A stretch of 64,000 bases of DNA from Dongia sedimenti (lineage in GTDB: Bacteria; Pseudomonadota; Alphaproteobacteria; Dongiales; Dongiaceae), in contig JAUYVI010000005.1 of assembly GCA_030715195.1 (NCBI GenBank), positions 644,161-708,160 of the forward strand, written 5' to 3'. Made by a program: the position numbers and the translations under genes. Under the pieces are notes generated by a model. It searched no databases and had not been told where the DNA came from. It saw only the letters and a program-made list of their open reading frames with translations. Positions 23,511 to 36,375 of the stretch are shown here, one piece after another (within the stretch, counting starts at the first letter, position 1; every line of letters begins with the position of its first letter).

Positions 23511-24308
23511 TCAGACGCGGCCGAGGGCGAAGCCCTTGGCAATGTAGTTGCGCACGAAATAGATCACCACCGCGCCGGGGATGAGGGTCAGCGTCCCGGC
23601 CGCCGCCAAGAGGCCGAGCTCGTAGCCGGAGGTGCTGGCGGTCTTGGTCATCAGCGCCGCGATCGGCTTGGCGGCGACCGCGGTCAAGGTCTTGGCCAGC
23701 AGCATCTCGACCCAGGAGAACATGAAGCAGAAGAAGCAGGCGACGCCGATGCCCGCGGCGATGGTCGGGATGAAGATCTTGATGAAGAAGCGCGGGAAGG
23801 AATAGCCGTCCACATAGGCGGTCTCGTCGAGCTCCTTCGGTACGCCCGACATGAAACCTTCAAGGATCCAGACTGCCAGCGGGATGTTGAAGAGCGTGTG
23901 CGAGAGCGCCACCGCCCAGGGCGTGTCGAACAGGCCGACCGCGGAATAGAGCTGGTAGAATGGCAGCGCGAACACCGCCGCCGGCGCCATGCGGTTGGTC
24001 AACAGCCAGAAGAACATGTGCTTGTCGCCGAGGAAGCGGTAGCGCGAGAAGGCGTAGGCGGCGGGCAGCGCGACCGCCACCGACAGCACGGTGTTGATGG
24101 CCACGTATTCGATCGAGGCCACATAGCCCATGTACCAGGTCGGGTCGTTGAAGATCTTTCGGTAATTGTCGAGCGTGAAGCTCTGCGGCCAGGGCGTGAA
24201 GCCGCCGAGGATCTCGTTGGTGGTCTTGAACGACATGGTGACCAGCCAATAGATCGGCAGCATCAGGAACAGGATGTAGACGATCGGTACGATCGAGCGC
24301 TTGCGCAT
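23511..24308 (-). CDS. glpQ: Glycerol ABC transporter permease
   Basis: 265 aa, six transmembrane helices, MalG-type (CUT1-like) permease. The EAA loop that contacts the ATPase is ELDETAYVDGYSFPRFFIKIFIP. The start MRKRSIVPIV overlaps the glpP stop in TGATG, so translation is coupled; a longer frame upstream runs inside glpP and is not real. With GlpP it forms the channel of the GlpSTPQUV glycerol importer known from Rhizobium leguminosarum. Confidence 0.93.
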   Translation of the reverse strand: MRKRSIVPIVYILFLMLPIYWLVTMSFKTTNEILGGFTPWPQSFTLDNYRKIFNDPTWYMGYVASIEYVAINTVLSVAVALPAAYAFSRYRFLGDKHMFFWLLTNRMAPAAVFALPFYQLYSAVGLFDTPWAVALSHTLFNIPLAVWILEGFMSGVPKELDETAYVDGYSFPRFFIKIFIPTIAAGIGVACFFCFMFSWVEMLLAKTLTAVAAKPIAALMTKTASTSGYELGLLAAAGTLTLIPGAVVIYFVRNYIAKGFALGRV

Positions 24309-25171
24309 CACTTCGCCTCGTTCCGCATCATGAGGGTATAGAACACCCAGCTCATCGCCAGGATGATCAGGAAGTAGATGATCGACATGGCGCCGGCCGG
24401 GCCGAGGTCGAACTGGCCGAGCGCCACCTTGAAGAGGTCGATCGAGAGGAAGGTGGTGGAGGAGCCCGGGCCGCCGCCGGTCAGCACCTGGACCTCGGTG
24501 TAGATCATGAAGGAATCCATGAAGCGCAGCAGGATCGCGATGGTCAGCACCCGCTTCAGTTTGGGGAGCTGGATGAAGCGGAACACCGCCCAGGCGCTGG
24601 CGCCGTCGATCTTCGCGGCCTGGTAATAGTCGTTGGGGATCGCGACCAGTCCGGCATAGCAGAGCAGCACCACCAGCGAGGTCCAGTGCCAGACATCCAT
24701 CAGCACGATGGTGAACCAGGCGTCGCCCGGCTGGCGCGTGTAGTTGAAGTCGAACCCCAGCGCGTTCAGCCCCCTGCCCATCAGCCCGATCTCGGGCAGG
24801 GCGAACACGTTCCACATCGAGCCGACCACGTTCCAGGGGATGAGCAGCGGCAGCGCCATCAGCACCAGGCAGACCGAGACCCAGGGTCCCTTGCGCGGCA
24901 TCGCCAGTGCGATCGCCAGGCCGAGCGGAATCTCGATCGCCAGGATGATCGCGGTGAACATCAACTGGCGGCCGAGCGAGGCGTGGAACCGGTCGGATTG
25001 CAGCGTGTCCTGGAACCACTGCACGCCGGACCAGCTGAAGATGTTGTTGCCGAAGGTTTCCTGGACCGAATAGTTCACCACCGTCATCAGCGGGATGATC
25101 GCGTTGAAGGCGACGAACAGGAACACCGGCAGGACCAGGAACCAGGCTTTCTGATTGACCGTCTTGTTCAT
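24308..25171 (-). CDS. glpP: Glycerol ABC transporter permease
   Basis: 287 aa, MalF-type permease with six transmembrane helices. The EAA-like loop is IPNDYYQAAKIDGASAWAVFRFIQLP. It starts at ATG 25171, 9 nt after glpT. It shares one base with glpQ (TGATG). The surrounding operon (glpD, glpV, glpS, glpT, glpQ, glpU, glpR, glpK) fixes glycerol as the likely substrate. Confidence 0.93.
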   Translation of the reverse strand: MNKTVNQKAWFLVLPVFLFVAFNAIIPLMTVVNYSVQETFGNNIFSWSGVQWFQDTLQSDRFHASLGRQLMFTAIILAIEIPLGLAIALAMPRKGPWVSVCLVLMALPLLIPWNVVGSMWNVFALPEIGLMGRGLNALGFDFNYTRQPGDAWFTIVLMDVWHWTSLVVLLCYAGLVAIPNDYYQAAKIDGASAWAVFRFIQLPKLKRVLTIAILLRFMDSFMIYTEVQVLTGGGPGSSTTFLSIDLFKVALGQFDLGPAGAMSIIYFLIILAMSWVFYTLMMRNEAK

Positions 25172-25180
25172 GCTTGCTCC

Positions 25181-26259
<1,079 letters not shown>

Positions 26260-26260
<1 letters not shown>

Positions 26261-27333
26261 CAGGCGAGCCCTCCCACCAGCCGGTTCGCGCGGTCGAACA
26301 GGAAGCCGCGCGCCACATCGACATAGAGCCGCGCCGTCGAGCCCACCTCGAACGGATGCACGCCGTGCGACTGCGAGATCCAAGTCGTGCCGTTGAGGTC
26401 GACATGGAGGACGCTTTCGGATCCGCTCAACTCCGCCACCAGCACGTGCCCCTCGATGGCGACGGCGTCGGGGGTCTGCTGGAACGGGGTGATGTGATGG
26501 GCGCGGATGCCGAGCAGATAGTCGCCGTCCGGCAGATCGCGGGCGGCGTCATTGGCATACCAGGAAATGTTGGGCCCGAGCATGACCTCGTTGCCGCGCT
26601 TCATCACCGTCGCGGTGTTGAGCGGCGGATCGGAGAAAACCTGGGCGCTGATCAGGTCGCTCGGCTTGCGGTAGATCTCGCCGGTCGGGCCGAACTGCGT
26701 CACCCGTCCTTCGTGCAGGGTCGCGGTATGGCCGCCGAACAGCAAGGCTTCGGTCGGTTCGGTGGTGGCGTAGATCACCGTGCAATGCCGGTCGGCGAAC
26801 AAGCGCGGCAGCTCGTCGCGCATCTCCTCGCGCAGCTTGTAGTCGAGATTGGCCAGCGGCTCGTCGAGCAGGATCATGTCGCTGTCCTTGACCAGGGCGC
26901 GCGCCATCGCGGTGCGCTGCTGCTGGCCGCCGGAGAGCTCGGCGGGCTTGCGGCCCAGCATCGGCTTCAGGCGCAACAGCTCGGCCACGGATTGGACTCG
27001 GGCGTCGATGGTCTTGGCATCGGCCCCGGCGACGCGGAGCGGAGAAGCGATGTTTTCATAGACCGTGAAATGGGGATAGTTGATGAACTGCTGGTAGACC
27101 ATCGAGACATTGCGCTTCTGCACCGAAACGCCGGTCACGTTCTTGCCGTTGAACCAGATCTCGCCGGTTGAAGGCTTGTCGAGCCCGGCCATCAGCTGCA
27201 TCAACGTGGTCTTGCCGGAAAGCGTGGTGCCGAGCAGCACGTTGAAGGTACCTTCCTCGAGCGTGAGGTTGGTTTCGTGGATATGGACGGCGCCATCCAC
27301 GCTCTTGGTCACGTTCTTGAGCTCGAGGGTCAT
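26260..27333 (-). CDS. glpS: Glycerol ABC transporter ATP-binding protein lacking the switch histidine
   Basis: 357 aa. Walker A is GTTLSGKT (35-42), the signature is a consensus LSGGQ (133-137) and Walker B is LLDEP (Asp157, Glu158). The H-loop reads [10 protein letters not shown], with Thr191 where the catalytic His normally stands. A TOBE-type C-terminal domain follows. It complements GlpT: GlpT Walker A/His with GlpS LSGGQ makes a full site, and the other site is degenerate on both faces. It lies about 90 nt after glpV, behind a strong hairpin. Confidence 0.92.
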
Positions 27334-27362
27334 GGGCGATCTGCGAATGTTGTTTCGCGGTG

Positions 27363-27392
27363 ATCCCCCGGGGCCTTCCCGCCCCGGGGGAT
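27363..27392 (-). promoter_or_regulatory. Intra-operon stem-loop between glpV and glpS
   Basis: ATCCCCCGGGG (27363-27373) and CCCCGGGGGAT (27382-27392) form a perfect 11-bp stem with an 8-nt loop, 32 nt past the glpV stop. There is no U-tract. It fits an mRNA-stabilising or partial-termination element that raises binding-protein output above the ATPase and permease genes. Confidence 0.7.
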
Positions 27393-27424
27393 GCCGTGTT
27401 CAGACTACCACAGACGCAAGACGG

Positions 27425-29167
<1,743 letters not shown>

Positions 29168-29338
29168 GATCGTATCCTCCACGAGTGCGCGTTGCTGTTT
29201 TGCGCCCGGCTCCTGCGCACATTCCGAACCGGACGTCGTTTCAACCGTCGTGCGACCCGCATCGCGCGGCGGAAGAAGAACTCATCCCCAATTCGAACCC
29301 GCCGCCGGCGCCCTTCCCACGGGGCGCCACGGCTTCAC

Positions 29339-30844
29339 TCACTCGTTCGGCAGAGCGGCTTGCAGCGCCGCGCGTTCCTCCGGTTTCATGTGCAAACCGA
29401 GCTTCGACCGCCGCCAGAGCACGTCATCGGCGGTTACCGCCCATTCCTGATCCTTGAGGTAATCGACCTCACGCTCGTAGAGATCGGCACCGTAATTGCG
29501 GCCGAGATCGTTGATCCCATGCGCCGTGCCGATCACCTTCTCGATCCGCGTTCCATAGGCGCGCGCCAGGCGCCGCACCATCGCCGGCGGCAGCCAGGAG
29601 AAACGGCGCGTCTGCTCGGCCAGGAAGGCCTCGAAATCGGCATCGGCAATGTCGCCGCCCGGCAGGGTCGCGTCCTTGGTCCAGTCGCCGCCCGCCTTCG
29701 GGAAGAACGGCTTCAGCTTCTGCAGCGCGTGCTCGGAGAGCCGCCGATAGGTGGTGATCTTGCCGCCGAACACGTTGAGCAGCGGTGCCTGGCCGCCATT
29801 CTCCTCGAGATCGAGCACGTAGTCGCGCGACACGGCAGAGGCGGATTCACTGCCATCCTCGTCGAACAGCGGCCGCACGCCGGAATAGGCCCAGACCACA
29901 TCGGCGGGCGTCAGCGACTTCGCGAAATGCCCGTTCACCACGTCGCAGAGATACTGCGTCTCCTCCGCGGAGATCGCGACCTTGGCCGGGTCGCCCTGGT
30001 AAGGCACGTCGGTCGTGCCGACCAGGGTGAACTTGCCTTCATAGGGAATGGTGAAGACGATGCGCCGGTCGGCATTCTGCAGGATGAAGCAGTGCGCGCC
30101 CTCGTAGAGCCGATCGACGATGATATGGCTGCCCTTGACCAGGCGGAGCGTCGCCTTCTGCTTCAGCTGGAGCGCGCCGGTGATGAACTCGCCGGCCCAG
30201 GGTCCCGTGGCATTGACCAGCACCCGCGCCCGCAGGTTCCGCGTCGCGCCGCTGTCGGCGCGCAGCTCGATATGCCAAAGGTTGCCGTCGCGCTTGGCCG
30301 AAGTGACGGTAGTTCGGGTCAGGATCTCGGCGCCGCGCTCGCGCGCATCGACCGCGTTGAGCGCCACCAGCCGCGCGTCGTTGACCCAGCAATCGGAATA
30401 TTCGAAGCCGATGTCGTGGCCGGGCTTCAGTCCGTTCGAATAAGGCTTCTCCTTCAGGGAGACCCGCCGCGAGCCCGGCAGCCGCTTGCGGCCGCCGAGA
30501 TGGTCGTAGAGGAAGAGACCGATCTGGATCATCCAGGCCGGCCGCAGCGACTTCTCGTGCGGCAGGACGAAGCGGAGCGGCCAGATGATGTGCGGCGCGG
30601 ATTCGAGCAGCACCTCGCGCTCGCTCAACGCCTCGCGCACCAGCCGGAACTCGTAATACTCGAGATAGCGCAACCCGCCATGGATCAGCTTGGTGCTGGA
30701 GGAGGAGGTCGCGCTGGCGAGGTCGTGCCGCTCGACCGCCGCGACCTTCAGCCCGCGCCCGGCCGCGTCGCGCGCAATGCCGATGCCGTTGATCCCGCCG
30801 CCCACGACGAGGAGATCGAGCAGCTCGCCGCCGCTCACGCCCAT
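29339..30844 (-). CDS. glpD: Aerobic glycerol-3-phosphate dehydrogenase
   Basis: 501 aa, FAD-dependent (EC 1.1.5.3), converts glycerol-3-phosphate to dihydroxyacetone phosphate and feeds electrons to the quinone pool. The N-terminal dinucleotide fold is LLVVGGGINGIGIARDAAGRG. Further hallmarks are TSSSSTKLIHGGLRYLE, LVNATGPWAGEF and NVFGGKITTYR. The C-terminal helical domain has ADDVLWRRSKLGLHM. It heads the operon glpD-V-S-T-P-Q-U and is preceded by a region with three TTTTCG half-sites suggestive of GlpR control. Confidence 0.96.
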   Translation of the reverse strand: MGVSGGELLDLLVVGGGINGIGIARDAAGRGLKVAAVERHDLASATSSSSTKLIHGGLRYLEYYEFRLVREALSEREVLLESAPHIIWPLRFVLPHEKSLRPAWMIQIGLFLYDHLGGRKRLPGSRRVSLKEKPYSNGLKPGHDIGFEYSDCWVNDARLVALNAVDARERGAEILTRTTVTSAKRDGNLWHIELRADSGATRNLRARVLVNATGPWAGEFITGALQLKQKATLRLVKGSHIIVDRLYEGAHCFILQNADRRIVFTIPYEGKFTLVGTTDVPYQGDPAKVAISAEETQYLCDVVNGHFAKSLTPADVVWAYSGVRPLFDEDGSESASAVSRDYVLDLEENGGQAPLLNVFGGKITTYRRLSEHALQKLKPFFPKAGGDWTKDATLPGGDIADADFEAFLAEQTRRFSWLPPAMVRRLARAYGTRIEKVIGTAHGINDLGRNYGADLYEREVDYLKDQEWAVTADDVLWRRSKLGLHMKPEERAALQAALPNE

Positions 30845-30945
30845 CGCCTCGTCAGCCGGGTGTCCTCAATCCAACGCCGTTTCACTGGTCGGATCCCTGC
30901 CATTCCCTGCCCGCGTCCGCCATTCTCGACCAGAGGCCGGTGACG

Positions 30946-31019
30946 GTTTTCGAAAACTAACATCGCGCCTGGAAGTTCACAATCGAAAATCAGCCGTAGA
31001 TTTTGCGCGATTGCGAAAA
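30946..31019 (-). promoter_or_regulatory. Candidate GlpR operator region upstream of glpD
   Basis: A perfect 12-bp palindrome GTTTTCGAAAAC lies at 30946-30957. Minus-strand TTTTCG half-sites begin near 30956, 30989 and 31019, 33 and 30 nt apart (about three helical turns). TTTTCG and TTCGAAA also occur at 31913-31930 in the glpR-glpK spacer. The pattern suits a DeoR/GlpR-type repressor controlling both units. Confidence 0.5.
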
Positions 31020-31092
31020 GGCGCGGTTCGAATGCGCTGCGCCGCACAAGATCGTTTTCCTGCGGGGAGTTAGCGTCAGATTCCGGTCAGAT

Positions 31093-31854
31093 TTAATCGG
31101 CGACGTAGAGCCGGACGTCGTGCTTCTCCATCTGGTCGAGCACGGATTGCGGCGGCGTCTTGTCGGTGAAGAAGGCGTCGAGCATGCCGACATCGCCGAG
31201 CCGCACCATCGGCTTGCGCTCGAACTTGGTGTGGTCGGCGACCAGGAAGACCTGGCGCGAGTTCTCGATGATCGCCTGGCTGACCCGCACCTCGCGGTAG
31301 TCGAAGTCGAGCAGCGAACCGTCGGCATCGATCCCGCTGATGCCGATGATTCCGAAATCGACCCGGAATTGCGAGACGAAGTCGCTGGCCGCCTCGCCGA
31401 CGATGGCACGGTCGACCGGACGCACCACGCCGCCGGTGATGATCACCTCGACCGAGGGATTCTCGCAGAGGATCGAGGCGACCTGCAGGTTGTTGGTGAT
31501 CACCCGCAGCCGCGAATGCTTCAGCAGCGCCCGGGCCACCTCCTCGTTGGTGGTGCCGATGTTGATGAACAGCGAGGAATCGCTCGGGATGTGCTGGGCG
31601 CACAAGGCCGCGATGCGCTGCTTCTCGCTGAGCTGCTGCACCTGGCGCGTCGTATAGGCGGTGTTCTCGACGCTGGAGGCAAGCCCGGCGCCGCCATGGT
31701 AGCGCGAGACCAGGTCCTGGTCCGAGAGTTCGTTGATGTCGCGGCGGATGGTCTGCGGCGTGACGTTGAAATGCTGCGCCAGCGCGTCGATCGACATGAA
31801 GCCGCGCTGGCCCACCAGTTTGACGATGCTGGCATGTCTCTCTTCGCGCTGCAT
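31093..31854 (-). CDS. glpR: DeoR-family glycerol regulon repressor
   Basis: 253 aa. The DeoR helix-turn-helix is at the N-terminus (ERHASIVKLVGQRGFMSIDALAQHFNVTPQTIRRDINELSDQDLVSRYHGGA). The C-terminal sugar-phosphate sensor domain has INIGTTNEEVARAL, VITNN and FLVADHTKFER. It probably releases operator when glycerol-3-phosphate binds. ATG 31854 follows AAGGGAGCG; an earlier in-frame ATG at 31893 adds 13 residues. It is divergent from glpK and upstream of glpD on the same strand. Confidence 0.93.
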   Translation of the reverse strand: MQREERHASIVKLVGQRGFMSIDALAQHFNVTPQTIRRDINELSDQDLVSRYHGGAGLASSVENTAYTTRQVQQLSEKQRIAALCAQHIPSDSSLFINIGTTNEEVARALLKHSRLRVITNNLQVASILCENPSVEVIITGGVVRPVDRAIVGEAASDFVSQFRVDFGIIGISGIDADGSLLDFDYREVRVSQAIIENSRQVFLVADHTKFERKPMVRLGDVGMLDAFFTDKTPPQSVLDQMEKHDVRLYVAD

Positions 31855-31979
31855 GATCGGTCGCTCCCTTGGCTGCATCTTGCCACCGGCCATGCGAAAC
31901 CGAAAGCCGGCCTTTTCGCCCGGTTCGAAATCGCGTATCGATTGGAAAAGAGGCCAAGGGACTAACCAGGGGAAGACGC

Positions 31980-33470
31980 ATGGCGACCAAGGACCTCATT
32001 CTCTCGATCGACCAGGGCACCACCAGCACGCGGGCGATCGCCTTCACCAGCGGCGGCGACGCGGTGGCGACCGCGCAGAAGGCCCTGCCGCAGATCTATC
32101 CCGCCGACGGCTGGGTCGAGCACGATCCCGAGGAGATCTGGTCGGCGACGGTCGAGGTCTGCCGCAAGGTGCTGGGCGAAGTGGGCACCGAGCGCGTCGG
32201 CGCCATCGGCATCACCAACCAGCGCGAGACCACGGTCCTCTGGGACCGCAAGACCGGGAAGCCGATCCACAACGCCATCGTCTGGCAGGACCGCCGCGGC
32301 GCACCGCTCTGCAAGAAGCTGATCGAGGCCGGCCACGAGCCCACGATCCAGCGGAAGACCGGCCTTCTCATCGACTCCTATTTCTCCGCGACCAAGATCG
32401 CCTGGCTGCTGGAGAACGTCGCCGGTGCCAAGGCGCGCGCCGAGAAGGGCGAGCTCGCCTTCGGCACCATCGACTCCTTCCTGCTCTGGCGCCTTACCGG
32501 CGGCAAAGTGCATGCGACCGACATCACCAATGCCTGCCGCACCATGCTGTTCGACATTCACAACAAGGCATGGGATGCCGATCTGCTGAAGCTGTTCGGC
32601 GTGCCGCCGTCCCTGCTGCCCGAAGTGAAGCCGAATGCCGGCGTGTTCGGCACCAGCGAGACTTCCGGGATCGGCGTCGCGCTGCCGATCGCCGGCATGG
32701 CGGGCGACCAGCAGGCGGCGGTGATCGGGCAAGCCTGCCTCAAGCCCGGTATGATCAAGAGCACCTACGGTACCGGCTGCTTCGCGCTGCTCAACACCGG
32801 CAACGAAGCGAAGCCATCGCAGAACCGGCTGCTCACCACCATCGCCTACCAGCTCGGCGATCGCTTCGCCTATGCGGTCGAAGGCAGCATTTTCGTCGCC
32901 GGCGCGGCGGTGCAGTGGCTGCGCGACGGGTTGAAGCTCTTTCAAGAAGCTGGCGATACGGATTCGCTGGCGAAATCGGCCTCCAATACCAGCAACGTCT
33001 ATCTGGTGCCGGCCTTCACCGGCCTCGGTGCGCCCTATTGGGATCCCGAGGCGCGCGGCGCCATTCTCGGCCTCACCCGCGACACCGGCATCGCCGAAGT
33101 GGTGCGCTCGGCGCTGGAGGCGGTCTGCTACCAGACCCAGGACCTGATGGCGGCAATGAGCGCCGATGGCGGCACGCGGCCGACGGCGCTCCGGGTCGAT
33201 GGTGGCATGGCGCGCAACGACTGGGTGCTGCAGTTCCTGGCCGACATTCTCCAGCTTCCGGTCGAGCGCCCGCATGTCACCGAAACCACGGCGCTGGGTG
33301 CCGCGTTCTGTGCCGGCCTCGGGTCCGGGATGATCGCCGACGTCGCGGCGATCGAGAAGACCTGGCGGCCCGATCGCCGGTTCGAGCCGAAAATGGCCGC
33401 CGCCGAGCGTGACCGGCGCTACGCGGGATGGCAGGATGCGGTCCGCCGCATCCGCCACGGCGCAAAGTAG
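31980..33470 (+). CDS. glpK: Glycerol kinase
   Basis: 496 aa (EC 2.7.1.30), traps imported glycerol as glycerol-3-phosphate in the cytoplasm. FGGY-kinase features: [15 protein letters not shown] at the start, [35 protein letters not shown] with the substrate-binding Arg-Glu, GIAGDQQA-type [11 protein letters not shown], and YGTGCF. ATG 31980 is preceded by AGGGGAAGACGC. It is transcribed away from glpR, and an SDR gene follows within 8 nt, probably in the same transcript. Confidence 0.96.
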   Translation: MATKDLILSIDQGTTSTRAIAFTSGGDAVATAQKALPQIYPADGWVEHDPEEIWSATVEVCRKVLGEVGTERVGAIGITNQRETTVLWDRKTGKPIHNAIVWQDRRGAPLCKKLIEAGHEPTIQRKTGLLIDSYFSATKIAWLLENVAGAKARAEKGELAFGTIDSFLLWRLTGGKVHATDITNACRTMLFDIHNKAWDADLLKLFGVPPSLLPEVKPNAGVFGTSETSGIGVALPIAGMAGDQQAAVIGQACLKPGMIKSTYGTGCFALLNTGNEAKPSQNRLLTTIAYQLGDRFAYAVEGSIFVAGAAVQWLRDGLKLFQEAGDTDSLAKSASNTSNVYLVPAFTGLGAPYWDPEARGAILGLTRDTGIAEVVRSALEAVCYQTQDLMAAMSADGGTRPTALRVDGGMARNDWVLQFLADILQLPVERPHVTETTALGAAFCAGLGSGMIADVAAIEKTWRPDRRFEPKMAAAERDRRYAGWQDAVRRIRHGAK

Positions 33471-33478
33471 GGAATGAA

Positions 33479-34282
33479 ATGACCGAACTTGTCACCACGA
33501 TCTCGAAGGGCCTGCTGGGCGAAGAGTTCGCCGGACGCAAAGTGCTCGTGACCGGCAGCAGCCGCGGCATCGGCGCCGCCGCCGCCTTGGCCTTTGCAAC
33601 GCTCGGCGCCAAGGTGGCGCTGCACGGCACCAAGGACAGCGACACGCTGAAGGAAACTGCAGCTGCGGTCACCAAGGCCAGCGGCACGCAGGCGGTCGTG
33701 ACCATCGCCGACTACCAGGATGCCGCAGCCGTCGAGCGCTCGGTGGAAGAGGCCGCCAAGGCACTCGGCGGCATCGACGTCCTGATCAACAATGCCGGCA
33801 CCATGCTGGGCCGCGTTCGCATCGAATCGCTGACCGCCGAGCAGGTCGATGCGGTGCTCGCGCTCAACGCGCGCTCGGTGGTGGTCGCCTCGAAGGCCGC
33901 GCTGCCCTACCTGAAGAAAGCGCAGCATGGCACCATCATCAGCACCACCTCGGTCGCGGCAAGGATGGGCGGCGCAGCGGGCGCCGGCGTCTATGCCGCC
34001 GCGAAAGCCTTCGTCTCCACCTACACCAAGGCGATGGCGACCGAACTCGCCGACAGCGGGATCCGCGTCAATGCGGTCTCGCCCGGCTTCATCTTCACCG
34101 ATTTCCACCGCCGCTATTCGACGCCGGAACGGGTGAAGGCGATGGCCGACATCATCCCGCTGAAGCGCGTCGGCATGGCCGAGGACTGTGCCGGGGCCTA
34201 TCTGTTCCTGGCCTCGCATCGCCTGGCCGGTTTCATCACCGGTCAGATCATCGAAGTGAATGGCGGCCAGTTGATGCCGTGA
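33479..34282 (+). CDS. Short-chain dehydrogenase/reductase
   Basis: 267 aa classical SDR. Cofactor motif TGSSRGIG (about 25-32), NNAG, active Ser in ISTTSVAARMGG and YAAAK (Tyr-xxx-Lys). The C-terminal segment ends FITGQIIEVNGGQLMP as usual. It begins 8 nt after glpK and may act on a related polyol or ketose, but substrate is not deducible from sequence. The run TGSSRG, with Ser-Arg after Gly, often indicates NADPH preference. Confidence 0.85.
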   Translation: MTELVTTISKGLLGEEFAGRKVLVTGSSRGIGAAAALAFATLGAKVALHGTKDSDTLKETAAAVTKASGTQAVVTIADYQDAAAVERSVEEAAKALGGIDVLINNAGTMLGRVRIESLTAEQVDAVLALNARSVVVASKAALPYLKKAQHGTIISTTSVAARMGGAAGAGVYAAAKAFVSTYTKAMATELADSGIRVNAVSPGFIFTDFHRRYSTPERVKAMADIIPLKRVGMAEDCAGAYLFLASHRLAGFITGQIIEVNGGQLMP

Positions 34283-34294
34283 GCGATCGGCCGG

Positions 34295-35281
34295 TCAGAC
34301 CCGGCCCTCTTTGATCGCCGCCGAGAGCGCCACTGCGGTGCCGCGCAACCCGGCGTCGCGGGCGAGGATGATGAAGACCGGGATCGGCTTCAGGAACGGC
34401 GTCAGGCGACCCTTCTGCTCGAAAGCGTTGCGGAAGGTGTCGGTGGCCAGCGCATCCTGGATCTTCGGCGGGATGCCGCCGCCGAGATAAACGCCGCCTT
34501 GCGCGCCGAGGGTCAGCGCCGTGTCGCCGGCGACGCGGCCGAGCGCCTTCACGAAGAAGTCCAGCGCCTCGACTGCGATCGGGTCTTCCTTGTAGAGGCC
34601 GCGGCGCGTCACCTCCGAGGCTTCCAGCATCTGCGCCTTGATCCCGCGATGGGCGGCGAAGGCGGCGTAGAGGTTGATGATGCCGGGGCCGGACAGGATC
34701 CGCTCGTTGGAGAAATGATCGAGTCCGTCACGCAGCCGTTCGAGGATCGCGAACTCCTCGGCGGTCTCGACCGCGAAACTGGCATGGCCGCCTTCGCCGG
34801 GAATCGGCATCCAGCGGCTGCTCGACCAGACGATGCCCCCGACGCCGAGGCCGGTGCCCGGCCCGACCACCGCCTTGACCGCGCGCTCGACCGGCGCGTC
34901 GCCGCCGATCTGCTGCAGGTCGTCGCCCGCGAGCAGCGGCACCGACAGCGCCTGCGCCTCGAAATCGTTCACCAGCAGGGTTGCCCTCGCGCCGGTCGCC
35001 TCGCAGAGCTCGCTCGTGGTCATGCTCCAGCGCAGGTTGGTGATTGTCGCCTTGTCGCCGGTGACGGGACCGGCCACGGCAAACGCCGCCACCTGCGGTT
35101 TCGCGCCGGTCTTCTTCACATAGGCGGCCGCGGCTTCGGGCAAGGAGCGGAATCGCGCGGCCGAGAAGGTGTCGAAATGCGGCACGCTCCGGCGCTCGAG
35201 ATCCGCCATCGCGAAGCGCACATTGGTGCCGCCGACATCGGCGACCAGGGCCGTGGGATTGCTCAACCGGAACTCTTTCAT
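34295..35281 (-). CDS. glk: Glucokinase
   Basis: 328 aa, proteobacterial glucokinase (EC 2.7.1.2). ATP site LVADVGGTNVRFAMAD, LLVNDFEAQALSVP with the catalytic Asp, VVGPGTGLGVGGIV and the conserved PGEGGHASFA that binds glucose. It lacks the CxCGxxGCxE zinc motif of ROK kinases, so it is the Glk group. It phosphorylates free glucose in the cytoplasm. ATG 35281 is chosen over the adjacent GTG. Convergent with the SDR gene, 12 nt apart. Confidence 0.94.
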   Translation of the reverse strand: MKEFRLSNPTALVADVGGTNVRFAMADLERRSVPHFDTFSAARFRSLPEAAAAYVKKTGAKPQVAAFAVAGPVTGDKATITNLRWSMTTSELCEATGARATLLVNDFEAQALSVPLLAGDDLQQIGGDAPVERAVKAVVGPGTGLGVGGIVWSSSRWMPIPGEGGHASFAVETAEEFAILERLRDGLDHFSNERILSGPGIINLYAAFAAHRGIKAQMLEASEVTRRGLYKEDPIAVEALDFFVKALGRVAGDTALTLGAQGGVYLGGGIPPKIQDALATDTFRNAFEQKGRLTPFLKPIPVFIILARDAGLRGTAVALSAAIKEGRV

Positions 35282-35369
35282 CACGCGCGGTGGAAATGCG
35301 GCGGTAATTTGGCCGCTTCCGCCGTGCTTTCAAAGCGAAAACGCGAGGCGGAAAACCGCTTCGACTGAA

Positions 35370-36260
35370 TTAATTCGTTGCGGCTGCACCCGCTTGCGCC
35401 AGCAGCCAGTCGCGGAACGCGACGATCCGCGGCACCGACGCGGCGGCCGGCGGATAGACGATGTAATACGAGAACCGGGCGCGGGCTCCGCGCGGGAACA
35501 ACCGCACCAGATGGCCCGCCTCGATTTCCGGCCGTGCCAGCGTGCCCCGGGCCAGCGCCACGCCCTGGCGCGCGATCGCCGCCTGCAGCACCAGGCTCGG
35601 CTCGTTATAGACCGGCCCCCGCTCGGGTTCGGGCAGGTCGAGGCCGATCGACTTGAACCAGTCGCTCCACGGCTGCCGCGCATCGCGCAGCAGCGGCAGA
35701 GCGGCGAGATCGCGCGGCTGTTTCGGCAGCACGCCTTTGTTGAAGCGCGGGCTGCAGACCGGGAAGACCTCCTCGTCCATCAGCTTGACCGAGACCACGC
35801 CCGGCCAGTTGCCCGGCCCGTAGCGCAAGGCCATGTCGATATCCTCCCGCGAGAAATCCACCAGCGCGGTGTTGGGCAGCAGGCTCACGTCGATCTCCGG
35901 ATGCAGCCGCTGGAACCCGGCGAGCCGCGGGATCACCCAGTACGAGGCGAGACCCGGATGCACGCTCACCGTCAGCATCCGGCCGCGCCGTGAATCGCGC
36001 GCATCCTCCATGCCCTGCTCGAGCCGGGCGAAGCCGTCGCGCACATAGCCGAACAGCCGCTGTCCTTCCGCCGTCAGTTCCATGCGCCGTCCCACGCGCT
36101 TGAAGAGATCGACGCCGAGCGCCTCCTTCAACACCCGCATCTGGAAGCTGATGGCGCCGTGGGTGAGGTTCAACTCCTCGGCCGCGCGGGAATAGCTGAC
36201 ATGGCGCGCGGCCGCCTCGAAGGCGCGCAAAGCGGCAAGCGGCAGGGTCCGGACCGGCAT
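35370..36260 (-). CDS. LysR-type regulator, GcvA-like
   Basis: 296 aa. The winged helix-turn-helix near residues 5-65 reads LPLAALRAFEAAARHVSYSRAAEELNLTHGAISFQMRVLKEALGVDLFKR, the GcvA-type variant. The effector domain includes LTVSVHPGLASYWVIPRL. The gene is divergent from a 74-aa membrane protein gene at 36376, a typical regulator-target arrangement. The AT-rich 36261-36300 segment should hold the overlapping promoters. Glycine control is not implied, since this subgroup is large and varied. Confidence 0.9.
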   Translation of the reverse strand: MPVRTLPLAALRAFEAAARHVSYSRAAEELNLTHGAISFQMRVLKEALGVDLFKRVGRRMELTAEGQRLFGYVRDGFARLEQGMEDARDSRRGRMLTVSVHPGLASYWVIPRLAGFQRLHPEIDVSLLPNTALVDFSREDIDMALRYGPGNWPGVVSVKLMDEEVFPVCSPRFNKGVLPKQPRDLAALPLLRDARQPWSDWFKSIGLDLPEPERGPVYNEPSLVLQAAIARQGVALARGTLARPEIEAGHLVRLFPRGARARFSYYIVYPPAAASVPRIVAFRDWLLAQAGAAATN

Positions 36261-36375
36261 TCCGATATGTTAGTATAGCTGACAGATTCGGTCAAAATTT
36301 CTCGTTCGCATGCCGGTATTCCGCGGATTACATCCAGGGCGTCAGTCAATCCGATTGACGATTGGAGAAACAGCC

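Noticed and set aside
23511..25019. A 502-codon reading that would extend glpQ into glpP
   Set aside because: The extra N-terminal part is glpP read in another frame. GlpQ begins at ATG 24308, in TGATG overlap with glpP.
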